Below are positions 16,739 to 25,844 of a stretch of 64,000 bases of DNA, one piece after another. Below the pieces are notes generated by a model. That model saw nothing but the letters and a program-made list of their open reading frames with translations. It did not search any database and had not been told where the DNA came from. This stretch comes from an uncultured Allomuricauda sp. (GTDB taxonomy: Bacteria > Bacteroidota > Bacteroidia > Flavobacteriales > Flavobacteriaceae). A program made the translations under genes and the position numbers. The stretch is taken from the NCBI RefSeq assembly GCF_947499695.1, contig NZ_CANMPQ010000002.1, forward strand, positions 868,001-932,000, given 5' to 3'. Numbering within the stretch: the first letter of the stretch is position 1; each line of letters opens with the position of its first letter.

Positions 16739-18814
16739 CTAGTTAATGCCTTCTCCGTTGCCGACCCCATTTTCGTCTGGATTGACAAACACCAATTTGC
16801 CTTCTTTGTTTTCCGTCATGAGGATCATGCCTTCACTTTCCACACCACGAAGTTTTCTCGGGGCTAAATTGACCAAAACAGTAACTTGCTTGCCTACGAT
16901 GTCTTCAGGTTTAAAGCTTTCAGCAATCCCGGATACAATAGTTCGGGTTTCTAAGCCAGTGTCAACTTTTAAGACCAAAAGCTTGTTGGCTTTTGGCATT
17001 TTTTCAGCCTCAATAATAGTTCCCACACGCATGTCCAGTTTGGTAAAATCGTCAAAAGTGATAGTATCTTTTTGTTGTGCAATTTCTTTCTCCATCTGTT
17101 CATTTACTTTTTTGGTGGCTTCCAGTTTTGCCAATTGGGCTTCAATCTCTTTGTCTTCGACTTTGCGGAACAACAATTCACTTTTGTTGATTTGATGAGC
17201 TGAAGGTAGTAGTGTTTCTTTGGAGCTGAGCTCGTTCCATGATGTTTCTACTCTACCCGACTTGATGTTTAAAATGTTCTTGAGTTTCTCGGAAGTAAAA
17301 GGCAAAAACGGTTCACTAAGAACTGCTAAACCGGTTGCGATTTGAAGGGCTACGAACATTACGGTCTTTACCCGTTCCTCATCAGTTTTAATCAACTTCC
17401 AAGGTTCCTCATCTGCCAGATATTTATTCCCAAGTCGTGCTAAATTCATTAACTCTTGGCTAGCTTCCCTAAAGCGATAACGTTCCAAGGAATCATCTAG
17501 GATTTGTGGAAAGCCCTTTAGGGCTTCCAAAGTCTGTGTATCAATATCGGTAAAGTCAGAGGGTGTAGGAACAACACCGTCATAGTATTTATGAGTAAGA
17601 ACAGCAACCCGGTTTACAAAGTTTCCAAAAATGGCGACTAACTCGTTGTTGTTTCGGGCCTGAAAATCTTTCCAAGTGAAATCGTTGTCCTTGGTTTCTG
17701 GAGCGTTGGCGGTTAATGCGTAGCGCAGCACATCTTGCATATCTGGGAACTCTTCCAAATATTCATGCAGCCAAACCGCCCAGTTTTTGGATGTGGACAA
17801 TTTATTCCCTTCCAGATTTAAAAACTCGTTGGCGGGTACGTTTTCCGGTAGGACAAAATCTCCATGAGCTTTCAACATACTAGGAAAAATGATACAATGG
17901 AAAACAATGTTATCTTTTCCTATAAAATGAAGCAATTTGGTGTCTTTATCTTTCCAATAAGGCTCCCAATCCTTGCCTTCTTGTTCGGCCCATTCTTTAG
18001 TTGATGAAATGTATCCGATAGGGGCATCGAACCAGACATAGAGTACTTTTCCTTCGCCACCTTCTACTGGAACCGGAATTCCCCAGTCCAAATCGCGAGT
18101 CACAGCACGAGGTTTTAACCCATCATCAATCCAAGATTTGCATTGGCCATATACGTTGGGTTTCCAATCGTTTTTATGCCCCTTTATAATCCATTCTTTA
18201 AGGAAATCCTCATAGCGGTCCAAAGGTAAAAACCAGTGTTTGGTGCTTTTCAATGTGGGAACTCCTCCTGTAATGGTAGATTTCGGATTGATAAGGTCAG
18301 TAGCATTCAATGAAGACCCACAGTTTTCACATTGATCTCCATATGCTTCTTCATTTCCGCATCGGGGACAAGTACCGGTCACAAATCGGTCCGCCAAAAA
18401 CTGTTTGGCCTCTTCATCATATAGTTGTTCCGTAACCTCTTCAATAAAATCCCCTTGGGCATGGAGCTTTTGGAAAAAATCGGAAGCTGTTTTGTGATGT
18501 ATTTCTGCTGAGGTCCGGGAATAATTGTCGAAGGTAATCCCGAAATCAACAAATGATTTTTTGATGATGCTGTGGTATTTGTCAATAATCTCCTTTGGGG
18601 AAACACCTTCTTTTTTCGCCTTCATGGGGATTGCGACTCCGTGTTCATCACTGCCGCAAATAAAGGCTACATCATTGCCCTTCAACCGCAGATAGCGCGA
18701 ATAAATATCTGCAGGGACATATACTCCTGCCAAATGACCAATATGGATGGGACCATTGGTGTATGGAAGTGCTGCCGTAATGGTATATCTTGAAGGATTG
18801 GCGTTCTTCGACAT
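16739..18814 (-). CDS. metG: Methionyl-tRNA synthetase
   Basis: Charges tRNA-Met. The class I HIGH motif ([12 protein letters not shown]) is at about residue 20 and the KMSKS equivalent is NKLSTSK. The zinc knuckle is complete, with [18 protein letters not shown]. The C-terminal EMAP/Trbp111-like tRNA-binding domain (about 590-691, [20 protein letters not shown]) is fused, as in long bacterial MetRS. Length, 691 residues, is usual for Bacteroidota. A TATTTTTG box lies just upstream at 18835-18842. Confidence 0.97.
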   Translation of the reverse strand: MSKNANPSRYTITAALPYTNGPIHIGHLAGVYVPADIYSRYLRLKGNDVAFICGSDEHGVAIPMKAKKEGVSPKEIIDKYHSIIKKSFVDFGITFDNYSRTSAEIHHKTASDFFQKLHAQGDFIEEVTEQLYDEEAKQFLADRFVTGTCPRCGNEEAYGDQCENCGSSLNATDLINPKSTITGGVPTLKSTKHWFLPLDRYEDFLKEWIIKGHKNDWKPNVYGQCKSWIDDGLKPRAVTRDLDWGIPVPVEGGEGKVLYVWFDAPIGYISSTKEWAEQEGKDWEPYWKDKDTKLLHFIGKDNIVFHCIIFPSMLKAHGDFVLPENVPANEFLNLEGNKLSTSKNWAVWLHEYLEEFPDMQDVLRYALTANAPETKDNDFTWKDFQARNNNELVAIFGNFVNRVAVLTHKYYDGVVPTPSDFTDIDTQTLEALKGFPQILDDSLERYRFREASQELMNLARLGNKYLADEEPWKLIKTDEERVKTVMFVALQIATGLAVLSEPFLPFTSEKLKNILNIKSGRVETSWNELSSKETLLPSAHQINKSELLFRKVEDKEIEAQLAKLEATKKVNEQMEKEIAQQKDTITFDDFTKLDMRVGTIIEAEKMPKANKLLVLKVDTGLETRTIVSGIAESFKPEDIVGKQVTVLVNLAPRKLRGVESEGMILMTENKEGKLVFVNPDENGVGNGEGIN

Positions 18815-18834
18815 GCTGTACGTGAATTAAGCCC

Positions 18835-18842
18835 CAAAAATA
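18835..18842 (-). promoter_or_regulatory. Probable -7 box of the metG promoter
   Basis: Read on the minus strand this is TATTTTTG, matching TAnnTTTG, 20 bases before the metG start; the -33 element is not clear. Confidence 0.4.
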
Positions 18843-18970
18843 CTGAATTTCATTGGAGTGATTCCATCCTTTTTTCGGGCTTGATTGCAGCGGTTTTTAG
18901 ATGGAAAAACGGAAGAATTTTAAAATAAAAGATGGAAACACAAGTTATTTTATAAGAATTAACCTACAAT

Positions 18971-19144
18971 ATGAATATTATGAGCACCGGAAATCCAAAA
19001 AAGTTTGAAAACCTTGAAAAATTGAAGAAGGTTTTAAAAGAAGAAGAAAACGAGGAGTTGTCCAAAGTATACAAAGACAAAAACCATGAAGTCAAGAAAG
19101 CTTTGAGATTTAAAACGGATCGGGATAAATCGAAACTTACTTAA
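18971..19144 (+). CDS. Small highly charged protein, 57 residues
   Basis: An ATG-started frame in the 420-base gap between metG and the DUF1501 gene. It is mostly Lys and Glu with helical heptads (FENLEKLKKVLKEEENEEL), then KDKNHEVKKALRFKTDRDK. The composition and single clean frame look like a real cytoplasmic mini-protein rather than noise; I do not recognise it. The rest of the gap holds only an 8-bp inverted repeat (CCTCCGAT at 19153 and ATCGGAGG at 19196). Confidence 0.5.
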   Translation: MNIMSTGNPKKFENLEKLKKVLKEEENEELSKVYKDKNHEVKKALRFKTDRDKSKLT

Positions 19145-19233
19145 AAAGGAAACCTCCGATTCGCGCATTCCATAATTGGGGTGGGGATATGCACTATCGG
19201 AGGATTCTGGAATTTATACTTTATCCTTACGGA

Positions 19234-20946
19234 TTACATAATCATGACTGATTTACTCATTCTCTCTTCGCCAACCGAAATACGATAGATATACTTACCT
19301 GTGGAAAGTGTATCGCGCATTCTTTCGCGAATATTGATTTCAGCAGAGCCCTCCAACATCATTTCATTGAAAACAGTACCTACATTTTGTCCTAGAATGT
19401 TGAAAAGTTGAATATCAACATGCGCTGCCACTGGCATTTCCAAATAAATATGTGGCGTTCGCTCTGTAGGATAATAAGGTCTGTGAATAATTGTTGCCAA
19501 TGCATCTGGATCTGGATCCATTCCATCTGGACTAGGAGGTGTATCCGGCAAGGTTGGTGGATCACTGTCCATGGCGATGTCATCAAACACCTCTCCACTA
19601 CAGTTGAATCCTAAATCAATTGCTTGATACGGATAGCCCAATAAATGTTCTTCTACTTTTGCTCGAGGTACACAAAGCCATTCAGCTAAAACAGTACCAT
19701 AAAGATTTCGGAAATCCATTGTGTATTCCAAGTTACCTCTGCTATTTGGACTGTCCAATGATGGATGGTCACCGATAAAGGCACTTCCATTCAATCCTGA
19801 CCCAAAGAAAAGGGTTGGGGCAGCTTTACCATGATCGGTACCATTTGAACCATTTTCAAAGATTCTTCGTCCAAATTCTGAGAAAGTCATACTCAACACC
19901 TTGTCGTCTTGCTCGGTAAAGGCAACATCTTCATAAAAATTGTTGATGGCAACCGAAAGGTTGGTCATCAAACGCTCATGAGCAAGGGGCTGATTACCGT
20001 GAGTATCAAAACCTCCCATAGAGATCATATATACCTTGGTACCCAAGTTACCTTTGATCAATCTTGCCAATAAAGCCAATTGTCTTGCGAATCCGTTTTC
20101 CTGGTATTCTACTTGGTTTTGCCCTCTTTCATATGCTTCGTGAATTTTACCTGCATATTCATACGTAGTATTGGCAACTCCTCTTAAGAATCTAAGCTGA
20201 TCGCCGTACATACAGTTATCAAATGGAGCATTCTCGATGTCATAAAAGAATCCGGTCTGTGCAATTTCTTCCAACTGGTCAATATTGTTGGTCACAAAAG
20301 CATAATTGGTTTCTTCACCTTGGAAAACCAGATTGGAAAGGTTTCCAATTTGAATCGCCGCTGGTGCCTCAGGTGGATTGATGAGGTAATCGGGATAACA
20401 TTCTTCAAAATGTCTACCCATCCAACCGGTGTTCAAACCAGTGAAACCAGTTGTGGTGAGATCGGTATTGGCAAAAATGTCCGACCCTGTAAAATGGGAT
20501 AGACTTTGCCCTTCGTAACCTACACCATGAACAGCTTTAAACTGCCCGTCGCCCCAAAGGGGTTCCAAGGAATTCATGTAGGTAGGTACGCCGAAATCAT
20601 CGGTAAGTTTTAGGACCTTACTTTCTGGGATGTAAATGTTAGGTCTTGCGTTAGCATAAGTATCATATTGTTGTATTGGGATAACAGTACTTAATCCGTC
20701 GTTACCACCGGACAATCTGATCAATATCAAAATATTGTCCGTTTCGGCATCGGCAATTGCTGATGTCAATGGTGAAGGTGCAGAGGCAGAAACTAAACTG
20801 CTTCCCAAGAACATGGATCCAGAACCGGCTATACCCAATGCTTGGATAAAGGACCGTCTGCTCCATGCTTTATGTTCTAAATCGTGGCCATCGTGTTCAA
20901 GGCCTTTATGAGGTGATGTATCGTGGGTATGATGAGTATCGCACAT
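19234..20946 (-). CDS. DUF1501 family secreted protein with Tat leader and T9SS sorting tail
   Basis: A 570-residue protein of the DUF1501 family, related to sulfatase/alkaline-phosphatase folds. It has an unusual cytoplasmic N-terminus with seven His in the first 25 residues, then a twin-arginine leader (WSRRSFIQALG). The core contains LIRLSGGNDGLSTVIP and GGFDTHGNQ (the latter holds likely metal ligands). A Pro/Asp-rich linker leads to a C-terminal type A T9SS sorting domain (LFNILGQNV ... LSTGKYIYRISVG ... KSVMIM). It should be exported to the periplasm and then across the outer membrane. It follows the DUF1800 gene with a 7-bp gap, the standard partner arrangement. Enzymatic activity is unknown. 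Confidence 0.92.
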   Translation of the reverse strand: MCDTHHTHDTSPHKGLEHDGHDLEHKAWSRRSFIQALGIAGSGSMFLGSSLVSASAPSPLTSAIADAETDNILILIRLSGGNDGLSTVIPIQQYDTYANARPNIYIPESKVLKLTDDFGVPTYMNSLEPLWGDGQFKAVHGVGYEGQSLSHFTGSDIFANTDLTTTGFTGLNTGWMGRHFEECYPDYLINPPEAPAAIQIGNLSNLVFQGEETNYAFVTNNIDQLEEIAQTGFFYDIENAPFDNCMYGDQLRFLRGVANTTYEYAGKIHEAYERGQNQVEYQENGFARQLALLARLIKGNLGTKVYMISMGGFDTHGNQPLAHERLMTNLSVAINNFYEDVAFTEQDDKVLSMTFSEFGRRIFENGSNGTDHGKAAPTLFFGSGLNGSAFIGDHPSLDSPNSRGNLEYTMDFRNLYGTVLAEWLCVPRAKVEEHLLGYPYQAIDLGFNCSGEVFDDIAMDSDPPTLPDTPPSPDGMDPDPDALATIIHRPYYPTERTPHIYLEMPVAAHVDIQLFNILGQNVGTVFNEMMLEGSAEINIRERMRDTLSTGKYIYRISVGEERMSKSVMIM

Positions 20947-20953
20947 GGTGAGG

Positions 20954-22462
20954 TTATTTTAGTTGAAATTCGGGTTCTCTTGACAAATGTCTCAGTAAAA
21001 CATACACCTGAGTAGGTGTTTCCATACTAGCTGAAAGTATCCAAAGACTTAATCCACCGGTAATGTAATCTGGAGAATAGTAGTTTTCTGGAACATCATC
21101 AATTTTGAAAGCATCCATGGCGTTTTCAAAATCTTGGTCTGTTAGCAAACCTTTCGGTGTGAACTTGTTCACTAAAGCTCTTACAACGGTTTCAGGATTA
21201 CTGGTATTTGCATCTGCTGCGCCTACTGCGTCCATCGCCAATGTTCTAAATTGTTCTGGATCGGCTTGAAAGAAACGCTCCAAGAAAACCTCAGAAGTCA
21301 ACCAACGTCCAATAATAAAGTTGGTGTTGATCCACTGTCGGTCTCTTTGCCATCCGGCCACATCAAATGGGTCAAACATTGTTTGTCCAATTAATCTAGA
21401 TGCATCGATAACGTTGATCACAGTATTATCGTCATAGGCAAACCCGGTTTCTTTGATCATTCCCATATAAAGGTCGAATGGACTCTTTATAATTACTCCA
21501 ATCGCGTCTTCGTCGAAAAAGTGTTGACTTTTAAAAAGCTGACGCAATACCGGTGCTATTTCAAAATTATTGCCGGTAAAAGTGGCTGCCATTCCATTTA
21601 TTATAGCTTGGGCGTTACCATCGGCATCATCAGAATCGGGATGTACAAAAAACTCGTATAATTTTTTACAGATAAACCAGGCAATTTCGTTGGGCCTTTC
21701 TGTAAATAGGATGTTATGAACGTCATCATAATTCCAGTTGCCCGTTTGGCCAAAAATGGTCTTGTTCTCTGTGTTAAAATCAGCAGGGTCAAAAGTAACC
21801 TGCGTACAGCCTACTTCTCCATTTTCAGTATATCCAGAAATCGCTTTAGCTGTTTCAATGATATCATCTTCTGTATAGTTGTTGCCTTCACCCAGGGTGA
21901 AAAGCTCATACAGCTCTCGGGCATAGTTTTCGTTTGGATTGTTACCGCGGTTTCTTACTCCATCTAAATAATATAGCATGGCACTGGTCAACCCAATCTC
22001 ACTGACAAAGGTTCGAAAGTTGCCTAAGGCATTTCGCTGCAAACAGTTTATATAATAATATAAAAAGGAATTACAGTCGTAAACATCCAACTCCGTTACA
22101 AAATGGTTACTCCAGAAGAAACTCAACCTATCACGTAGATTGTTATCTAATAGTGAGTTGCCATAGGCTGTTGCAAACTCTTCCTGTTGAGCTCTTCTTA
22201 GCTGCCCTGCTAGGTCATCATCTTCGGGATAATTAGCATTGGTCCAATCAGCCCACGCAGGTGGAGGAATTGGAGGAAGCGCAAGCGCTTGGTCAACAAG
22301 AGTGTCAACGAGGGTATCAGCTGTTTGTCCAACAGCCGCGTTAATCGTCTGTACCGAGGCACTAAAACCTAGCCTCCGATACAAATGGGCAGCACGTAAC
22401 TCATCCAACGGATTAGTATACAATGCCAAAGTTGAGGAATTACAATTAATAAAGTACTCCAT
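20954..22462 (-). CDS. DUF1800 family protein
   Basis: A 502-residue DUF1800 protein. Typical segments are HLYRRLGFSASVQTINAAVG near the start, LSFFWSNHFVTE, NPNENYARELYELFTLGEGN (the hallmark of the family), FICKKLYEFFVHP, and VAGWQRDRQWINTNF towards the end. It is found across bacteria next to DUF1501 genes, as here, and the pair is presumed to work together; the reaction is not known. No obvious signal peptide is read from the chosen start, which is odd if it acts with the exported partner. Confidence 0.92.
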   Translation of the reverse strand: MEYFINCNSSTLALYTNPLDELRAAHLYRRLGFSASVQTINAAVGQTADTLVDTLVDQALALPPIPPPAWADWTNANYPEDDDLAGQLRRAQQEEFATAYGNSLLDNNLRDRLSFFWSNHFVTELDVYDCNSFLYYYINCLQRNALGNFRTFVSEIGLTSAMLYYLDGVRNRGNNPNENYARELYELFTLGEGNNYTEDDIIETAKAISGYTENGEVGCTQVTFDPADFNTENKTIFGQTGNWNYDDVHNILFTERPNEIAWFICKKLYEFFVHPDSDDADGNAQAIINGMAATFTGNNFEIAPVLRQLFKSQHFFDEDAIGVIIKSPFDLYMGMIKETGFAYDDNTVINVIDASRLIGQTMFDPFDVAGWQRDRQWINTNFIIGRWLTSEVFLERFFQADPEQFRTLAMDAVGAADANTSNPETVVRALVNKFTPKGLLTDQDFENAMDAFKIDDVPENYYSPDYITGGLSLWILSASMETPTQVYVLLRHLSREPEFQLK

Positions 22463-22631
22463 AGCAATGACTGGCGTTAATTGGTCTATAGTTTTGGGGC
22501 AACTATATATGTTTAGTAACGTTGGGTGTGGTTCAATTGAACCGACAAATTACAATCTAAACGCTGTTTTCACCATGAACGACCAAATTTTTCGATGAAC
22601 TGCACTAATTTTTTAATATTTTTCAAAATAC

Positions 22632-22991
22632 ATGGGAAAACACAATGAATTTGGGAAGCTTGGAGAGCAAAAAGCGATGGAATTTTTGCTAGAAAAGGGT
22701 TATGTCATTCTACAAACCAACTATCGATATCTAAAAGCTGAGGTGGATATCATTGCAGAAAAAGACGGTTTTTTGTGTGTTATAGAAGTAAAATGTAGAA
22801 CGGGAAGTTTCTTAAAAGATATTTCCGAAACCATCAATCAAAAGAAGATTAATCTGATTGTTATGGCTGCCAACCAATATATTGTGGACAATAATTTGGA
22901 TGTTGAAGTACGCTTCGACATCATTCTAATCCTTAAAAAAGGGACAACATTCGAAATTGAGCATACGAAAAATGCTTTTTATCATTTTTAA
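22632..22991 (+). CDS. YraN/UPF0102 family nuclease-fold protein
   Basis: A 119-residue protein with the YraN signature: FGKLGEQKAMEFLLEKGY, then the PD-(D/E)xK-like core LKAEVDIIAEKDGFLCVIEVKCR (catalytic-type Asp, Glu, Lys) and ETINQKKINLIVMAANQYI. The family is predicted to act on DNA; the true substrate is not settled. It is divergent from the DUF1800 gene. Confidence 0.93.
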   Translation: MGKHNEFGKLGEQKAMEFLLEKGYVILQTNYRYLKAEVDIIAEKDGFLCVIEVKCRTGSFLKDISETINQKKINLIVMAANQYIVDNNLDVEVRFDIILILKKGTTFEIEHTKNAFYHF

Positions 22992-22994
22992 CCA

Positions 22995-23026
22995 TTTGTT
23001 TTATTTGTAACAATGTGTTATTTTTG
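22995..23026 (+). promoter_or_regulatory. Bacteroidota-type promoter
   Basis: TTTG at 22995-22998 and TATTTTTG at 23019-23026 with 20 bases between, 24 bases before the start codon of the next gene. Confidence 0.6.
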
Positions 23027-23049
23027 CTTCTCCATTCCAAACCAATCTG

Positions 23050-23709
23050 ATGAAAACAATTTCGGCCGTAGTTGAACATTATATTAAAAAGAAGCCCTTC
23101 TTACAAAGTGCGCTTGCTCAGGGCATCATAAATCTCACCTCCCTATCTCGGCAAATAAAGCCTGAAATCTCGGACGCCTTAGGGAAAGAAGTAAAAGATG
23201 GAGCTATTGTTATGGCACTTAAAAGACTTTCTGATGACCTCGAATTCAGAGCTACTCACAGAATAGTAAAGGTGCTTAAAAATATTGGTGAGATTACAGT
23301 TCGTTCTTCGTTGACCGATTATACCTTTTTAGCTTCTGACACCATTCTGGGGCAACAAGCCAAATTGTTGGAAGAAGTAAATCTAAATCAGGATGTGTTT
23401 TATACATCTTCGAGAGGTGTGAACGAAATCAACATTGTAATCAGCAGTGTGATGGACAGTGTGGTTGAAAAATACTTCAAACACGAACGTTGTACCCAAA
23501 AAGCGGAAAACCTATCCTCTATAACTGTAAAACTTCCGGCAGAGAATGTATCTGTTCCGGGAATCTATTATTTTATCTTTCAGCGATTGGCTTGGGAAGG
23601 TATTGTGCTCTACGAAGTAATATCTACCACAAACGAGTTTACCATTTTGGTGAATGAAGAACAGGTCGATGTAGCCTTTAAGACCATTAAAGATCTAAAG
23701 TCCCTTTGA
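23050..23709 (+). CDS. Conserved Bacteroidota protein of unknown function with ACT-like C-terminus
   Basis: A 219-residue cytoplasmic protein. The N-terminal third is helical (AALQSAL-type repeats: KPFLQSALAQGIINLTSLSRQ) and reads like a small HTH. The C-terminal half has beta-alpha-beta patterns with VNEINIVISSVMDSVVEKYFKH, SSITVKLPAENVSVPGIYYF and FTILVNEEQVDVAFKTIKDL. These resemble ACT or aspartate-kinase-like regulatory domains that bind small ligands. A well-formed promoter precedes it, so it is its own unit. The function and ligand are unknown. Confidence 0.75.
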   Translation: MKTISAVVEHYIKKKPFLQSALAQGIINLTSLSRQIKPEISDALGKEVKDGAIVMALKRLSDDLEFRATHRIVKVLKNIGEITVRSSLTDYTFLASDTILGQQAKLLEEVNLNQDVFYTSSRGVNEINIVISSVMDSVVEKYFKHERCTQKAENLSSITVKLPAENVSVPGIYYFIFQRLAWEGIVLYEVISTTNEFTILVNEEQVDVAFKTIKDLKSL

Positions 23710-23845
23710 TAGATTTGGAATATTAAAAGGAACTTGTTTATGCTTTGACATTTTTCTTCCCAGAGAATAATGATTTTATTTTCATCTTAGTTTCATGATT
23801 AAGTAGCAATCACTAACTTGATTTCCTAAATCAAGTATTGCTTAC

Positions 23846-25006
23846 ATGAAATCAAGTATCTCCCTAATTGTCTTTTTAATAGGTATGTTGGGTTCGCAAC
23901 CTTCGGTTGTGGGTCAAGAATTTTACTTTCCTGAGCGAAATGAAGTTTGGAAACAGGCAACTCCCAATCAGTTTCTATACAATCAGCAAAAGCTACAAGC
24001 TGCGATTGATTTTGCCAATGAAAATGAATATTCAGGTTCTCGCGATTTACGCCAAGCAATCTTAAATGGATTTCAACGGGAACCGTTTCATGAAATTCTG
24101 GGGCCAACCAAGAAACGCGGAGGACCTGCAGGGATGATTCTAAAAAATGGACACTTATTGGCCTCATGGGGAGACACCAAACGTGTGGATATGACCTTTA
24201 GCGTTACCAAGAGTTTTCTTTCAACCACTGCGGGTTTGGCGTTGGACGCAGGACTTATTTCCAATATTGATGATAAGGTGGAAAGCTATATTTGGGACGG
24301 CACTTTTAATGGAGTACACAATGGAAAAATAACCTGGGAGCATTTGCTTCAGCAGAATTCAGATTGGTCCGGGGAGCTTTGGGGATTGAAAGACTGGGCC
24401 GACCGACCTCCAAAAGAAGGTGGTTTGGACGATTGGAAATTTCGAAAGCTCAATGAACCTGGCACTGTTATGGAATATAACGATGTACGAGTCAATGTAC
24501 TATCCTATTCGCTTACACATCTATGGCGCAAACCCCTGCCCATGGTTTTGAAAGAGCATTTCATGGACAAAATTGATGCATCGACTACCTGGCGTTGGCA
24601 TGGCTATGATCATGCTTGGACCGAAATTGATGGTATACAAATGAAGTCGGTTACGGGCGGAGGACATTCCGGAGCGGGATTGTTTATCAGCACAGAAGAC
24701 ATGGCGCGATTTGGATTGGTGTTTTTGAATGATGGGAGATGGAAAAACGAACAAATCATTAGCAGGGATTGGATTGCAAAAGCCACAGAACCTTCAGCGC
24801 CCAACATCAATTATGGGTATATGTGGTGGTTGAATAAAAAAGGATCTAGGCATTGGGAAGGGGTCCCCGAACATCTTTTTTATGCAGCCGGCTTCGGCGG
24901 AAATTTTATAGTGGTGGACCAAAAAAGTGGACTCATGTTGGTGACACGTTGGTTGGAACCTCAGAAAATTGGAGAATTTGTAAAACTAGTTTACGACGCC
25001 TTTTAG
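23846..25006 (+). CDS. Exported serine hydrolase of the class C beta-lactamase family
   Basis: A 386-residue protein with a Sec signal peptide (about 1-24, SVVGQ). Catalytic motifs of the beta-lactamase/esterase family are present: SVTK (Ser-x-x-Lys nucleophile motif), a Tyr-x-Asn-like YNDVRVN, and HSGAGLF in place of KTG near the end. It more likely acts as an esterase or peptidase than as a resistance enzyme. Its last 21 bases overlap the end of the convergent ATP pyrophosphatase gene. Confidence 0.88.
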   Translation: MKSSISLIVFLIGMLGSQPSVVGQEFYFPERNEVWKQATPNQFLYNQQKLQAAIDFANENEYSGSRDLRQAILNGFQREPFHEILGPTKKRGGPAGMILKNGHLLASWGDTKRVDMTFSVTKSFLSTTAGLALDAGLISNIDDKVESYIWDGTFNGVHNGKITWEHLLQQNSDWSGELWGLKDWADRPPKEGGLDDWKFRKLNEPGTVMEYNDVRVNVLSYSLTHLWRKPLPMVLKEHFMDKIDASTTWRWHGYDHAWTEIDGIQMKSVTGGGHSGAGLFISTEDMARFGLVFLNDGRWKNEQIISRDWIAKATEPSAPNINYGYMWWLNKKGSRHWEGVPEHLFYAAGFGGNFIVVDQKSGLMLVTRWLEPQKIGEFVKLVYDAF

Positions 25007-25702
25007 CAAAACATCACAAAATCCGAATTTGATGGGATGTTGTTTATCGGATGGATTGTCATAAGTTCTGAAGATAGTTTCTCCTAACTCATACAACACG
25101 GGATGGTTAAAAATGGGTCCATCAAAACAGAAAGTATGGAACTCCCCATTTTCACCACAAGGGTCAACATCTTTTGGGAATTTACCAATGAGTTCGGAAG
25201 AAAGTTCTTTTCCCAAAAAAGAAGCATCCAATTTGGAATTGTTGATGCAGACAATGACCGCCTTAAATCCCAATGCAAAAAATTCGCGAAGCAATTCCTG
25301 AGTATCTCTTTTCCAGATAGGAAAGAGGGTTTGGATACCAACCGAGGACAACATTTTTTCCCTGTAGACCTTTAGGTCTTCTAAAAAAATATCACCAAAA
25401 GCGGTATGGGTATATCCTTCGGATTTTAATTGATCTATTTTGATTCCCATCAAAGCGCCGTATTCTTCCATGGAAGGACTCTCAGGAACCTCAAGAATGT
25501 CCAAAGGAATTCCAATAGCTTCGGCCTGGGCTTCCAAAACTGTTTTTCGAAGACCGTGCATCGATACTCGATCATAATGGGAATTAACGGTAGTCAGTAA
25601 ACAATCAATCTGATATTGATTTTGCTGTTGAAGATGGTATAGTGCCAAAGCAGAATCTTTTCCGGAACTCCAATTGAAATAGGTTTTGGGTTTTTGCAAC
25701 AT
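24986..25702 (-). CDS. Dph6-family ATP pyrophosphatase (diphthine-ammonia ligase-like)
   Basis: A 238-residue adenine-nucleotide alpha-hydrolase-type enzyme. The PP-loop NWSSGKDSALAL lies near residue 10, followed by LLTTVNSHYDRVSMHG and, further on, YTHTAFGDIFLEDLKVYRE and CGENGEFHTF. In eukaryotes the family amidates diphthine; the bacterial members have no settled substrate. A decayed second copy of this gene lies at 27115-27452, and the carboxypeptidase-regulatory-domain gene sits between them. Confidence 0.9.
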   Translation of the reverse strand: MLQKPKTYFNWSSGKDSALALYHLQQQNQYQIDCLLTTVNSHYDRVSMHGLRKTVLEAQAEAIGIPLDILEVPESPSMEEYGALMGIKIDQLKSEGYTHTAFGDIFLEDLKVYREKMLSSVGIQTLFPIWKRDTQELLREFFALGFKAVIVCINNSKLDASFLGKELSSELIGKFPKDVDPCGENGEFHTFCFDGPIFNHPVLYELGETIFRTYDNPSDKQHPIKFGFCDVLLKGVVN

Positions 25703-25844
25703 GAATTTAAAGGTATTATATTTTAAATATCTTGTTTTTGTATGGATCTTTCATTTCTGGAAAATTAGAATTATATATGTGTTAAACCTTTACAAGAACT
25801 ATATTACGCCAGTAACAATATAAAGTTTGTTTCGTCTGAAAACC

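Noticed and set aside
19153..19203. Inverted repeat CCTCCGAT / ATCGGAGG after the small charged protein gene
   Set aside because: The loop is about 35 bases and no T run follows, so it does not qualify as an intrinsic terminator.
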